The position numbers and the translations under genes are program-made. From assembly GCF_964253915.1 (NCBI RefSeq), contig NZ_CAXUSG020000004.1, forward strand, positions 348,367-412,366: a stretch of DNA of 64,000 nucleotides. Reading direction: 5' to 3'. The notes beneath the pieces were generated by a model. That model saw only the letters and a list, made by a program, of their open reading frames with translations. It had not been told where the DNA came from and ran no database searches. The number at the start of each line of letters is the position of its first letter. Positions within the stretch are counted from its first letter, which is position 1. This document shows positions 49,588 to 57,621 of this stretch, piece by piece. This DNA comes from Metarhizobium sp964253915 (GTDB taxonomy: Bacteria; Pseudomonadota; Alphaproteobacteria; Rhizobiales; Rhizobiaceae).

Positions 49588-50732
49588 TGATCCCCTACCG
49601 CAAAGCGGGCCTTCAGGAGGCACTCCTCATATTCGGCATCGGCGCGCGAATCGAAGACGATGCCGCCGCCGACATTGAAGACAGCATGTCCGTTTGGAAA
49701 GAGTGTGACAGTGCGGATCGCCACGGAAAAACGCATCGGTCCGTGCGGCGCGATGAAGCCGATGGCGCCGCAATAGGCATCGCGCGGTCCCGCCTCCAGA
49801 TCGTGCAGGATCTCCATGGCGCGGATTTTTGGCGCCCCGGTGATGGAGCCGCATGGGAAGAGGGCGGCGAAGATGTCGCGGATCGACAGGCCTGCCGTGA
49901 GCTTCGCCTGCACATGGCTCACCATCTGGTGGACGGTGGGATAGGTCTCGATGTCGAAGAGTTTCGGCACGTCGAGGCTGCCGACCTCGGTGATGCGGGA
50001 AATGTCGTTGCGCAGGAGGTCGACGATCATGCGGTTCTCGGCCTGGGTCTTTTCGTCGGCCAGCATGTCCCGGATGATTGCCTGATCTTCCTCCGCTGTC
50101 GCACCACGCCGCGCCGTGCCTTTCATCGGATGGGTCTCGATCCAGCCGTCTTCATCCGTGCGGAAAAACAGTTCTGGCGAGCGCGACAGGATTTTTGGGC
50201 CGCCGAGATCGATGAAGGCGCCGTATTTCACCGGTTGGCGCTCGATCAGCGACCAGAAGGCGGCAAGCGGATCGCCGTTCCAGCGGGCGGTGATCGGCAT
50301 GGTGAGGTTGGCCTGGTAGCAGTCGCCGAGGCGCAGGTGGCGGTGCAGCTGGTCGAAACGGTCCTCATAGGTCGCGAAATCCCATTCGGCGCGCGGCTCC
50401 GTCAGGAATGGCTCGTTTTCGGTGCGCTGCTGCGGCTGGGCGAGTGGGTGGCTGTCTTGCTGTGGCGCGGTAAAGACGCCGAAACAGAGAAGCGGGGTTT
50501 CGCGGTTGTCCTCGGCGAAATCCTTGAGCTTGTCTTCAAAGAGATGCCCGGCCTCGTAGGACAGGTATCCGGCCAGCCATTTGCCGCTGCGTTTTGCCTG
50601 TTCCATGCGGGCGAGCGCGGGGAAAAATTCCGCCGCCGTCCGGGCGACGATGATCTCCTCCGGCTCGGCAAACAGCATGACCTGGCCGGCCGCATCGTCG
50701 CGGAAAAGGGCGAAGGGGTGATGGTTGGCCAT
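49572..50732 (-). CDS. pabB: Aminodeoxychorismate synthase component I
   Basis: This protein of about 386 residues is a chorismate-binding enzyme: LGDCYQANLTMPI, PELFFRTDEDGWIETHPMKGT, NRMIVDLLRNDISRI, TVHQMVSHVQAKL, and LFPCGSITGAPKIRAMEI. It aminates chorismate, normally with the glutaminase PabA, which is not encoded nearby. ATG 50732 is likely; a further start at 50774 would extend into the repeat DNA upstream. Confidence 0.9.
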   Translation of the reverse strand: MANHHPFALFRDDAAGQVMLFAEPEEIIVARTAAEFFPALARMEQAKRSGKWLAGYLSYEAGHLFEDKLKDFAEDNRETPLLCFGVFTAPQQDSHPLAQPQQRTENEPFLTEPRAEWDFATYEDRFDQLHRHLRLGDCYQANLTMPITARWNGDPLAAFWSLIERQPVKYGAFIDLGGPKILSRSPELFFRTDEDGWIETHPMKGTARRGATAEEDQAIIRDMLADEKTQAENRMIVDLLRNDISRITEVGSLDVPKLFDIETYPTVHQMVSHVQAKLTAGLSIRDIFAALFPCGSITGAPKIRAMEILHDLEAGPRDAYCGAIGFIAPHGPMRFSVAIRTVTLFPNGHAVFNVGGGIVFDSRADAEYEECLLKARFAVGDQWISR

Positions 50733-50787
50733 GGCTGGCGTTTGGTTCCTAAAGTTGACGCGGCTGCCCCCCATCCGCCTGCCGGCC

Positions 50788-50813
50788 CCCTCTTCCCGTA
50801 AGCGGGGAGAGGG
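50788..50813. repeat. Single RIME-like palindrome upstream of pabB
   Basis: CCCTCTTCCCG TAAG CGGGGAGAGGG has one mismatch and is flanked by CATCCGCCTGCCGG and GGTCAGGGTGAGGGG, the same words seen around the 25.2-kb copy. It looks like half of a RIME-type mosaic. It lies between pepF and pabB. Confidence 0.7.
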
Positions 50814-50841
50814 TCAGGGTGAGGGGCAGCCCCAAGCGCAA

Positions 50842-52689
50842 TCAATCCTTATCAAGCGCTTCAAGTTCGTCGATCAGCCCTTCAATCATCGACAGTCCCT
50901 GTGCCCAGAACGACGGATCGGTGGCATCGAGGCCAAAAGGTTTTAGGAGTTCCGAATGATGCTTGGTGCCGCCGGCCTTAAGCATCTCGAAATACTTCTC
51001 CTGAAAACCCTTCTCCGCGCCCTGATAGACGGCGTAGAGCGAGTTCACCAGGCAATCGCCGAAGGCATAGGCATAGACGTAGAAGGGCGAATGGATGAAG
51101 TGGGGGATATAGGCCCAGTAGGTCTCGTAGCCCTCGGAAATTTTGATCGCCGGGCCGAGGCTTTCGGCCTGGACCGACAGCCAGAGTTCGCCGATCTGTT
51201 CGGCGGTCAGTTCACCTTCCTTGCGGGCGGTGTGCACCTTGCGCTCGAATTCGTAGAAGGCGATCTGGCGCACGACCGTGTTGATCATGTCCTCGACCTT
51301 CTGGGCGAGCATCGCCTTGCGCTCGCGCTTGTCCTTTGTCTTTTCCAGAAGGGCGCGGAAGGTCAGCATCTCGCCGAAGACCGAGGCGGTTTCGGCGAGC
51401 GTCAGCGGCGTCTGGCACATCAGCGCCCCCTGCGCGCCGGCCAGAACCTGGTGCACGCCGTGGCCAAGTTCATGGGCGAGTGTCATGACGTCGCGCGGCT
51501 TGCCGAGATAGTTGACCAGCACGTAGGGATGGGCCGATGGCACCGTCGGATGGGCGAAAGCGCCCGGCGCCTTGCCGGGGCGCACCGGCGCGTCGATCCA
51601 TTGTTCGTCGAAGAAGCGGCGGGCGATATCGGCCATCTCCGGCGCAAAGCCGTGATAGGCGGAGAGCACGGTGTCTTTCGCTTCCGCCCAGGGGATGAGC
51701 GCGTCGGCGGCTTCCGGCAGCGGCGCGTTGCGGTCCCAGAAATTCATCTGTTCCATGCCGAGCCACTTCGCCTTCATCGTGTAGTAACGATGCGACAGGC
51801 GCGGATAGGCATCCTTGACGGCGGCGGCCAGCGCATCGACCACTTCCCGCTCGACACGGTTGGCAAGATGGCGGCTGTCGGCGATGTCCTCAAAACCGCG
51901 CCAGCGGTCGGAAATATCCTTGTCCTTGGCCAGCGTGTTGGTGATCAGCGCAAAGGTGCGGATGTTGGCCTTGAAGGTTTCGGCAAGGGCAATCGCCGCC
52001 TTCTGGCGTACGGACGGATCCTGCTCCTGCAGCATGTTGAGCGCCACTTCCAGCGGCACCTTCTCGCCGTCGATGTCGAAGCGCAGCTCGGCCATCGTCT
52101 CGTCGAACAGCCGGTTGAAGGCGGCGGCGCTGGTCATCGATTTCTCGAGGAAAAGCTGCTCGATCTTGTCGTCGAGCTGGTAGGGCTTGTCCTGGCGCAG
52201 GTCGACGATCCACGAACGGTAATGGCCGGCGGCCGGATCGCTGGCCATGCAGGCATCCATCACCGCATCGTCGATACGGTTGAGTTCCAGCGGGAAAAAC
52301 AGGAGGTGGGCGGCAAATTCCGTCAGTTTCGACTGAACGTCGCCGTAAAGCTTGCCGTTTGCCGGGCTGGTGGTGTCGGAGAAATAGGTGAGGCCGGCGA
52401 AGGAGGCGAGACGTCCCATGACATCGTCGAGCGCTTCGGATTCGGCGATTGCGGCGCCGATGCCTTCCGGGCCGGTTTTGGTGGCAGCGTCGGCAAGCTT
52501 GCCCTTCCATTTATCTTCGAAGGCGCGCGCATCGCGTCCGGCCTTTTCGAGATCGCCCAGAAATTCCGGGGATGAGGCGGAGGGATAAAGATCCTCAAGC
52601 CGCCAGACCGGCAGGTCTCCCAGCACGGCGAGACGGTCCGGCGCCGCTGCGGCGGCATCCTGGGCCTGGCGGATCGGCAATGAGCGCAT
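50842..52689 (-). CDS. pepF: Oligoendopeptidase F (M3B metallopeptidase)
   Basis: This protein of about 615 residues has the zinc motif HELGH in MTLAHELGHGVHQVL and the downstream glutamate region (LAETASVFGEML), as in M3B PepF/PZ-peptidases. It is mostly helical and cytoplasmic, and cleaves short peptides. ATG 52689 is preceded by AAGGA; the frame open to 52914 extends into the divergent promoter region and is not supported. Confidence 0.94.
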   Translation of the reverse strand: MRSLPIRQAQDAAAAAPDRLAVLGDLPVWRLEDLYPSASSPEFLGDLEKAGRDARAFEDKWKGKLADAATKTGPEGIGAAIAESEALDDVMGRLASFAGLTYFSDTTSPANGKLYGDVQSKLTEFAAHLLFFPLELNRIDDAVMDACMASDPAAGHYRSWIVDLRQDKPYQLDDKIEQLFLEKSMTSAAAFNRLFDETMAELRFDIDGEKVPLEVALNMLQEQDPSVRQKAAIALAETFKANIRTFALITNTLAKDKDISDRWRGFEDIADSRHLANRVEREVVDALAAAVKDAYPRLSHRYYTMKAKWLGMEQMNFWDRNAPLPEAADALIPWAEAKDTVLSAYHGFAPEMADIARRFFDEQWIDAPVRPGKAPGAFAHPTVPSAHPYVLVNYLGKPRDVMTLAHELGHGVHQVLAGAQGALMCQTPLTLAETASVFGEMLTFRALLEKTKDKRERKAMLAQKVEDMINTVVRQIAFYEFERKVHTARKEGELTAEQIGELWLSVQAESLGPAIKISEGYETYWAYIPHFIHSPFYVYAYAFGDCLVNSLYAVYQGAEKGFQEKYFEMLKAGGTKHHSELLKPFGLDATDPSFWAQGLSMIEGLIDELEALDKD

Positions 52690-52937
52690 GATCGGTATCC
52701 TTGTCTTCAGTCGTTTTTGCTTCGCGGACAGATGTATTGGCCCGGCGGTCGTCCGGCAAGTCGCTTCGCGGCGGATCGTTTGCAGGGCGAATATGCGGGA
52801 AGCATCAAATAGAGACCAAGTGGTTAAAATGCGAGCTTTTCTCAAAACTGGATGTTCAAGCCTTTCTGGGAAGTTTGTCTGCAGAACGGGTTGCGCATGA
52901 GGCGCAGCTCTCATGATCGATGCAATGGAGTCTCACC

Positions 52938-54488
52938 TTGATCGCGCACATTCTGGTTGTCGACGACGATTCTGTTCAACGCCGCCTGTTGAAAAACGCG
53001 GTGGAGCGACACGGACATATTGCGCATCTGGCCGAGAACGGCCGCGCCGGCCTGGAAGTTCTCAAGCGCCGGCTGGGTGAAATCAACGTCATCGTGCTCG
53101 ACCTGGTGATGCCGGAGATGAACGGCCTCGCCTTCCTGGCGGCGTTGCACGACCTCGGCATCGAGATCCCCGTCATCGTCCAGACCGGGCAGGGCGGTAT
53201 CGAGACGGTGGTGCAGGCGATGCGTGCCGGCGCCTTCGATTTCGTCGTCAAGCCGGTCTCGCCGGAACGGATCGCCAATTCGATCGCCAATGCGCTCAAG
53301 GTCGACCAGCGCGAAGCCAAGGCCCGTGCCGGCCGCAAGAGCCGTGCCACCGGCATCGGCTTCGACGATATCGTTTCCGCCAGCCCGTCGATGCTGCGGG
53401 TCATCGAACTGGCGCAGCGCGCTGCCCAGTCGCATATCCCCGTCGTGCTCGAAGGCGAATCGGGTGTCGGCAAGGAGTTGGTGGCCCGGGCGATCCAGTC
53501 GGCCGGCGATCGCGCCAACAAGCCGTTCATCACCGTCAATTGCGGCGCCATTCCGCACAATCTCGTCGAGAGCATCCTTTTCGGCCATGAGAAGGGGGCT
53601 TTTACCGGCGCCACCGAGCGCCATTCCGGCAAGTTCGTCGATGCCGACGGCGGCACGCTGTTCCTCGACGAAATCGGCGACCTGCCGCTGGAGGTTCAGG
53701 TCAAGTTGCTGCGCGCCGTGCAGCAGGGCGAAATCGAGACCGTCGGCGCCAGCAAGCCGCAGAAGGTCGATGTTCGCCTCATTTCGGCGACCAACAAGGA
53801 TCTCATCGAGGAAGTGAAGGCCGGTCGGTTCCGCGAGGATCTCTATTACCGCCTGAACGTCTTCCCGATCACCATTCCGGCGCTGCGCCGGCGCAAGGAG
53901 GACATTCCGCATCTGGCGCGGGTCTTCGTGCAGCGTTTTGCCGCCGAGCAGAAGCTCGAGCATTCGCCGGTGCTGACCGCCGGCGCCCTGGCCTTGCTGA
54001 CCGCCTATGATTGGCCGGGCAACATTCGTCAGCTCGAAAACGCCGTCTTCCGCGCCGTCGTTCTGGCGCAGGGTCCCGAAATCACCGAGGCGGATTTCCC
54101 GCAGATCGCCGCGCAGATCCCCGGTTATGTCAGCGCCGGCAGCCTTTCGCTGATCAGCGGCGGCCTGATGCAGGACCCCGGATCGGCCGACAAGCCGCCC
54201 GTCTATCCGGATTTCAGCCTGCACGAGAATGGTCTCTCCGCTCGCTCCGAGATGGCGGAGCCTGCGTCGGCGATGGTTTCGGACAATATCATCGTCAGCA
54301 CCGATTCTACCGGCGATGTCCGCAAACTCGCCGATGTCGAGGAGGAATTGATTCGCTTTGCGCTGAAATTCTACCGCGGGCAGATGAGCCAGGTCGCCCG
54401 CAAGCTCGGCATCGGCCGTTCGACTTTGTATCGAAAACTCAAGGACTACGGCATCAATCCGGACGATCCCTTGAAGAATGCGGCGTAA
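52938..54488 (+). CDS. Sigma-54-dependent response regulator (NtrC-type)
   Basis: This protein of about 516 residues has a receiver domain (1-115; VVDDDS pocket, phospho-acceptor D55 in IVLDLVMPEMNG), an AAA+ domain (about 140-375; Walker A GESGVGKEL, sigma-54 contact loop GAFTGA, Walker B GGTLFLDEIGDLP, FREDLYYRLNVFPI) and a C-terminal Fis-type helix-turn-helix (QVARKLGIGRSTLYRKLKDYGI). TTG 52938 has GGAG at good spacing; the in-frame ATG 52920 has none. No partner kinase is adjacent, so its signal and targets are unknown. Confidence 0.9.
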   Translation: MIAHILVVDDDSVQRRLLKNAVERHGHIAHLAENGRAGLEVLKRRLGEINVIVLDLVMPEMNGLAFLAALHDLGIEIPVIVQTGQGGIETVVQAMRAGAFDFVVKPVSPERIANSIANALKVDQREAKARAGRKSRATGIGFDDIVSASPSMLRVIELAQRAAQSHIPVVLEGESGVGKELVARAIQSAGDRANKPFITVNCGAIPHNLVESILFGHEKGAFTGATERHSGKFVDADGGTLFLDEIGDLPLEVQVKLLRAVQQGEIETVGASKPQKVDVRLISATNKDLIEEVKAGRFREDLYYRLNVFPITIPALRRRKEDIPHLARVFVQRFAAEQKLEHSPVLTAGALALLTAYDWPGNIRQLENAVFRAVVLAQGPEITEADFPQIAAQIPGYVSAGSLSLISGGLMQDPGSADKPPVYPDFSLHENGLSARSEMAEPASAMVSDNIIVSTDSTGDVRKLADVEEELIRFALKFYRGQMSQVARKLGIGRSTLYRKLKDYGINPDDPLKNAA

Positions 54489-54675
54489 ACCATGCGGAAT
54501 AAAAAGTGTTAACCGTCAGGCAAGCATGATTTGTTACCAATGACAAAGTTCTTGTTAGTGGATAATTCACTATATAAGAAGTGCTTGTGCATGTGTGGCA
54601 TTTTTGCCATCGTGTCACCGCAATTGACAGTCATCTGGTGCAGCACGCGCAAATGTGTGTCGGACGGGGATAGAG

Positions 54676-56655
54676 TTGCCAAAACTGTTTCGAGCAAATA
54701 CGCCTTCGGGTGAATGGCACTGCTTTGCGGCTTTGCTGACAAAGCTAGTGGCCAAGCCAGCGATGGTGCTTCTTGCTGCATGCATGATGTGGTCGAGCCT
54801 ATCGGTCTCGGCGTCCCATGCTGCGGGCGATACGCGCAGCCTGAAGCTCTATTTCGTCCATACCGGCGAAAAAGCGGTCATCACCTTCAAGCGCAACGGC
54901 AAGTTCGATGCCAAGGGGCTGCAGCAGCTTAACCGCTTCCTGCGCGACTGGCGCCGCAACCAGCCAACCAAGATGGATCCGCGTCTTTTCGACCTGATCT
55001 GGGAAGTCTACCGCAAGAGCGGTTCGCGCGAGTACATCCACGTCGTGTCGGCCTTCCGTTCGCCGCAGACCAATTCCATGCTGCGGTCGCGCAGCAAGGG
55101 TGTCGCCGAAAAGAGCCAGCACATGCTCGGCAAGGCGATGGATTTTTATCTCCCCGACGTCAAGCTCGCCAATCTGCGCGCCATCGGCATGAAGATGCAG
55201 GTCGGCGGCGTCGGTTTCTATCCGAAGTCCGGCTCGCCCTTCGTGCACATGGATGTCGGCAATGTCCGCTCCTGGCCGCGCATGAGCCGGCAGGAACTCG
55301 TTCGCCTGTTCCCCGATGGCAAGAGCATGCATCTGCCGGCTGACGGCAATCCGCTGCCGGGTTACCAGCAGGCGCTGTCCGACCACAAGCGTCGCGCAGG
55401 CTCGGTGCAGATCGAGGTTGCCGATACGACGACGACAACGAAGCGCAAGGGTTTCTTTGCCTCGCTGTTCGGCGGCGGCGCCGACGAGGAAGAAGAAACC
55501 GGCCAGGCTGCGGAAGAAGTGCTGACGCCGACCCGCAAGCGCGACCAGCCGATCACGACGACGGCCGAGCAGGAGCCGGTGATGACGGCTGCGCTCGAGA
55601 CCGAGAAGGAAAAGGACATCAATGCGCCGGTGCCGCTGGTGCGCCCGGCCTTCAAGGAAACGATGTCCGGCAACATGACGGCGCTGCTGCCGACCACCCG
55701 CAACGTCGCCGAGGAGGCCTTGCAGGCCGCTCTGCCGGCAACGCCGGAAACGCAGCCGACCGAAGATACATTTGCCGACCTGACCGCCTATCGCATTCCG
55801 GTGCCGGAACTGCTGGGCAAGCGCAACATGGCCGGCGATGCCGAGCTTGAGGCGAACAGCGTCATGACCGCATCCGTCGATCCGGCTGCAGCTGCCGGGG
55901 CAGAGACTGGCGAACTGGCATTCGTGCCGGTGCCGGGCACGCGCCCGGAACTCGCCGAAGCGCTGCTTGCCCAGGCGGCGGAAGCGAAGGTTGACGAGAA
56001 GAAGGTCGAGCAGGCCTCGTTGTCTCCCGATGTCATCGCTGCGCTGGAAAAGAGCGAGGCGCGTCCTGTTGCCGGCGGCGTGACCATTCCGGCAGCGGAC
56101 GCGGCCGAAGAGGGAACCGAGGACTATCAGCGCGAAGCGGCGGAACTTGCCCGCGCCACCGGTGCTGCCGAAGACGAGTACACGACCGACGAACCGGCCG
56201 ATACCGATGGCATCATGCAGATGGCGGCGCTGGATACGGAAACCAAGCCCGTCATGCGCTCGGTCGATTTCGGTGATGCCTTCGACCGGCCGAAGCAGGA
56301 AGAGGCCAAGGCGGAACAGCCGGTTAATGGCGAACATACCGGCAGCCTGCCGGGCAAGGGCAAGCGTCCGCAGAAGGCCGATGCCGATGCGGATGCTGCA
56401 ACCCGTGACACGATCCGGACCGAGCCGAAGCTGACCAAGCAGATCATTTCCCAATGGGCACTGAGCAAGGCTCGCTTTGAGGTGATCTCTAAGCCGGTCA
56501 AGGCCCCGCGTTTCGTCAGTCGCACGATGCGCGCCCAGCCGACCTCGGTTTATGCCACCGGCTTCACCGCCGCGACGGCGGAGATCGATCCGGGCCGGTT
56601 CAGCGGTTCTGCCGTCAACTTCATGGAAGTTCGCAAGTTCAACACGCAGAACTGA
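54676..56655 (+). CDS. DUF882 / M15-type murein peptidase with long C-terminal extension
   Basis: This protein of about 659 residues has a signal sequence (LVAKPAMVLLAACMMWSSLSVSASHA) and an N-terminal DUF882 domain (about 60-215) like E. coli YcbK/MepK. Metal ligands are in SQHMLGKAMDFYL and FVHMDVG. The last 430 residues are an acidic, Ala/Glu/Thr-rich, probably disordered tail. It likely trims peptidoglycan crosslinks. The start is uncertain: TTG 54676 (GGGGA upstream), GTG 54655 or later. A shared terminator lies downstream. Confidence 0.82.
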   Translation: MPKLFRANTPSGEWHCFAALLTKLVAKPAMVLLAACMMWSSLSVSASHAAGDTRSLKLYFVHTGEKAVITFKRNGKFDAKGLQQLNRFLRDWRRNQPTKMDPRLFDLIWEVYRKSGSREYIHVVSAFRSPQTNSMLRSRSKGVAEKSQHMLGKAMDFYLPDVKLANLRAIGMKMQVGGVGFYPKSGSPFVHMDVGNVRSWPRMSRQELVRLFPDGKSMHLPADGNPLPGYQQALSDHKRRAGSVQIEVADTTTTTKRKGFFASLFGGGADEEEETGQAAEEVLTPTRKRDQPITTTAEQEPVMTAALETEKEKDINAPVPLVRPAFKETMSGNMTALLPTTRNVAEEALQAALPATPETQPTEDTFADLTAYRIPVPELLGKRNMAGDAELEANSVMTASVDPAAAAGAETGELAFVPVPGTRPELAEALLAQAAEAKVDEKKVEQASLSPDVIAALEKSEARPVAGGVTIPAADAAEEGTEDYQREAAELARATGAAEDEYTTDEPADTDGIMQMAALDTETKPVMRSVDFGDAFDRPKQEEAKAEQPVNGEHTGSLPGKGKRPQKADADADAATRDTIRTEPKLTKQIISQWALSKARFEVISKPVKAPRFVSRTMRAQPTSVYATGFTAATAEIDPGRFSGSAVNFMEVRKFNTQN

Positions 56656-56701
56656 GGCTGGCCTATCCGGACGGCCCGGCTGTCGTGAGCGACACAGATT
56701 G

Positions 56702-56733
56702 AAAAACCCGCCGGAGCGATCCGGCGGGTTTTT
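56702..56733. terminator. Bidirectional Rho-independent terminator
   Basis: AAAAACCCGCCGG AGCGAT CCGGCGGGTTTTT is a perfect hairpin with A- and T-tracts on both sides. It serves both the peptidase gene and the convergent gapR remnant. Confidence 0.9.
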
Positions 56734-56763
56734 GGTATTCCAGGTGGTGCTTGTTGCGGAGGC

Positions 56764-56949
56764 TCAGCCTTCCGGCGGCGAATCGATCATGCCGAGTGCG
56801 TGCAGGTAAGTGTCGAGGATCAGGTCCTCTTCCATGCGCTCCTGCTCGTCCTTCTTGCGGAGCGCGATGACCTTCTTGAGGATCTTGGTGTCGAAGCCCA
56901 TGCTCTTGGCTTCGCCGTAGACGTCCTTGATGTCGTCGTTTTCAAACAT
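56764..56949 (-). pseudogene. gapR: gapR (DUF2312/UPF0335) gene, 5'-truncated at island junction
   Basis: The 61-codon frame ends with a normal GapR C-terminus: DIKDVYGEAKSMGFDTKIL, VIALRKKD, EEDLILDTYLHALGMID. Intact family members are about 85-90 residues, with an N-terminal coiled-coil helix (ERLEEEKK-type) before DDIKDV. Here only MFEN precedes DDIKDV, and the upstream frame meets a TAA nine codons before the ATG. The break coincides with a change to AT-richer, recombinase-bearing DNA. GapR is an overtwisted-DNA-binding chromosome protein; the remnant lacks part of its dimer helix. A short protein could still be made from ATG 56949. Confidence 0.85.
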
Positions 56950-56987
56950 TGACCCAAACGCTTACCGCTGGAGACCGACAAATAAGC

Positions 56988-57006
56988 GTCCGTCGACCAG
57001 ACGGAC
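56988..57006. repeat. 7-bp inverted repeat near the island end, candidate recombination site
   Basis: GTCCGTC GACCA GACGGAC has perfect 7-bp arms and a 5-bp centre. It lies about 50 bp inside the inferred junction with gapR. Arm and centre sizes are in the range of tyrosine-recombinase core sites. No functional proof. Confidence 0.35.
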
Positions 57007-57089
57007 ACCGCTTTAACTTCGACTGCAAGCTATTCGGACTATGCCACATCACTACACGGCCGAATGGCTTGCAATCGAACAAAATAAAA

Positions 57090-57137
57090 GTCGGGCGTTA
57101 GCCCGTCCATGCTGCGTAGCAGCCGAATGGACCCGAC
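57090..57137. repeat. Nested palindromic structure in island end
   Basis: The region can fold as nested stems: GTCGGG/CCCGAC outside, TCCAT/ATGGA inside, and GCTGC GTA GCAGC at the tip. The word CGAATGG recurs nearby (57061, 57124). GC-rich, structured DNA sits here next to AT-rich DNA. No gene is evident; it may be a recombination-associated structure or a terminator-like fold. Confidence 0.45.
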
Positions 57138-57277
57138 CGCAGCGTAGCGGAGGGCGGGCTTGTAGGGGAGCAACTAAACCAGAATGCGCGAGCGGCCACC
57201 CACGGGCACATCGTGACGGCGAGTTCGCAAACTTTTTGCGTCGACTTCAAAAAAATTTGGCGGTCATTTTCGCGGAC

Positions 57278-57531
57278 AATTCCTTTGAGTTCTCATTGCA
57301 CACGACGGGAATTGCTCACTCAATTTAACCCAATTTTTTTCACCTGCCGCAATTATTGCAAGGTCCTCAACCGCCCCAAAAATAAGCCTTCACGATTTCC
57401 GACAAGGAAATCCTTGAATTTATGTCAAAAGGAATTCCGGTTTAAATATATAGGACATTTCCTTAAGACTAAGGAATTCTATCCATAAAAAGTACCAATA
57501 TTTATTTGAGGATAAAATAGCATAATTCCTT
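57278..57531. promoter_or_regulatory. Cluster of AAGGAAWT-type sites upstream of ginA
   Basis: The 8-bp word AAGGAATT/AAGGAAAT or its complement occurs at 57278-57285, 57404-57411, 57429-57436, 57457-57464, 57471-57478 and 57524-57531. The pair at 57457-57478 forms an inverted repeat (TTCCTTA AGAC TAAGGAA), and the copy at 57404 sits in the palindrome CAAGGAAATCCTTG. This iteron-like array lies in the AT-rich stretch between the island end and ginA. Binding sites for the recombinases or the small partner protein are a reasonable guess. Confidence 0.5.
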
Positions 57532-57621
57532 TTTGTAGAAAAAAACCTGAAATATACTCATATTGACATAGTAGTCTACGTTTGGCAGCTTTCCGACACA
57601 TTGCTATAGATGGAGAGCAGA

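Noticed and set aside
57090..57170. Integron attC-like site suggested by GTTAGCC and GGGCTTGTAGG near a nested palindrome
   Set aside because: The end boxes are not in attC order, and no integron-type IntI or cassette is present.
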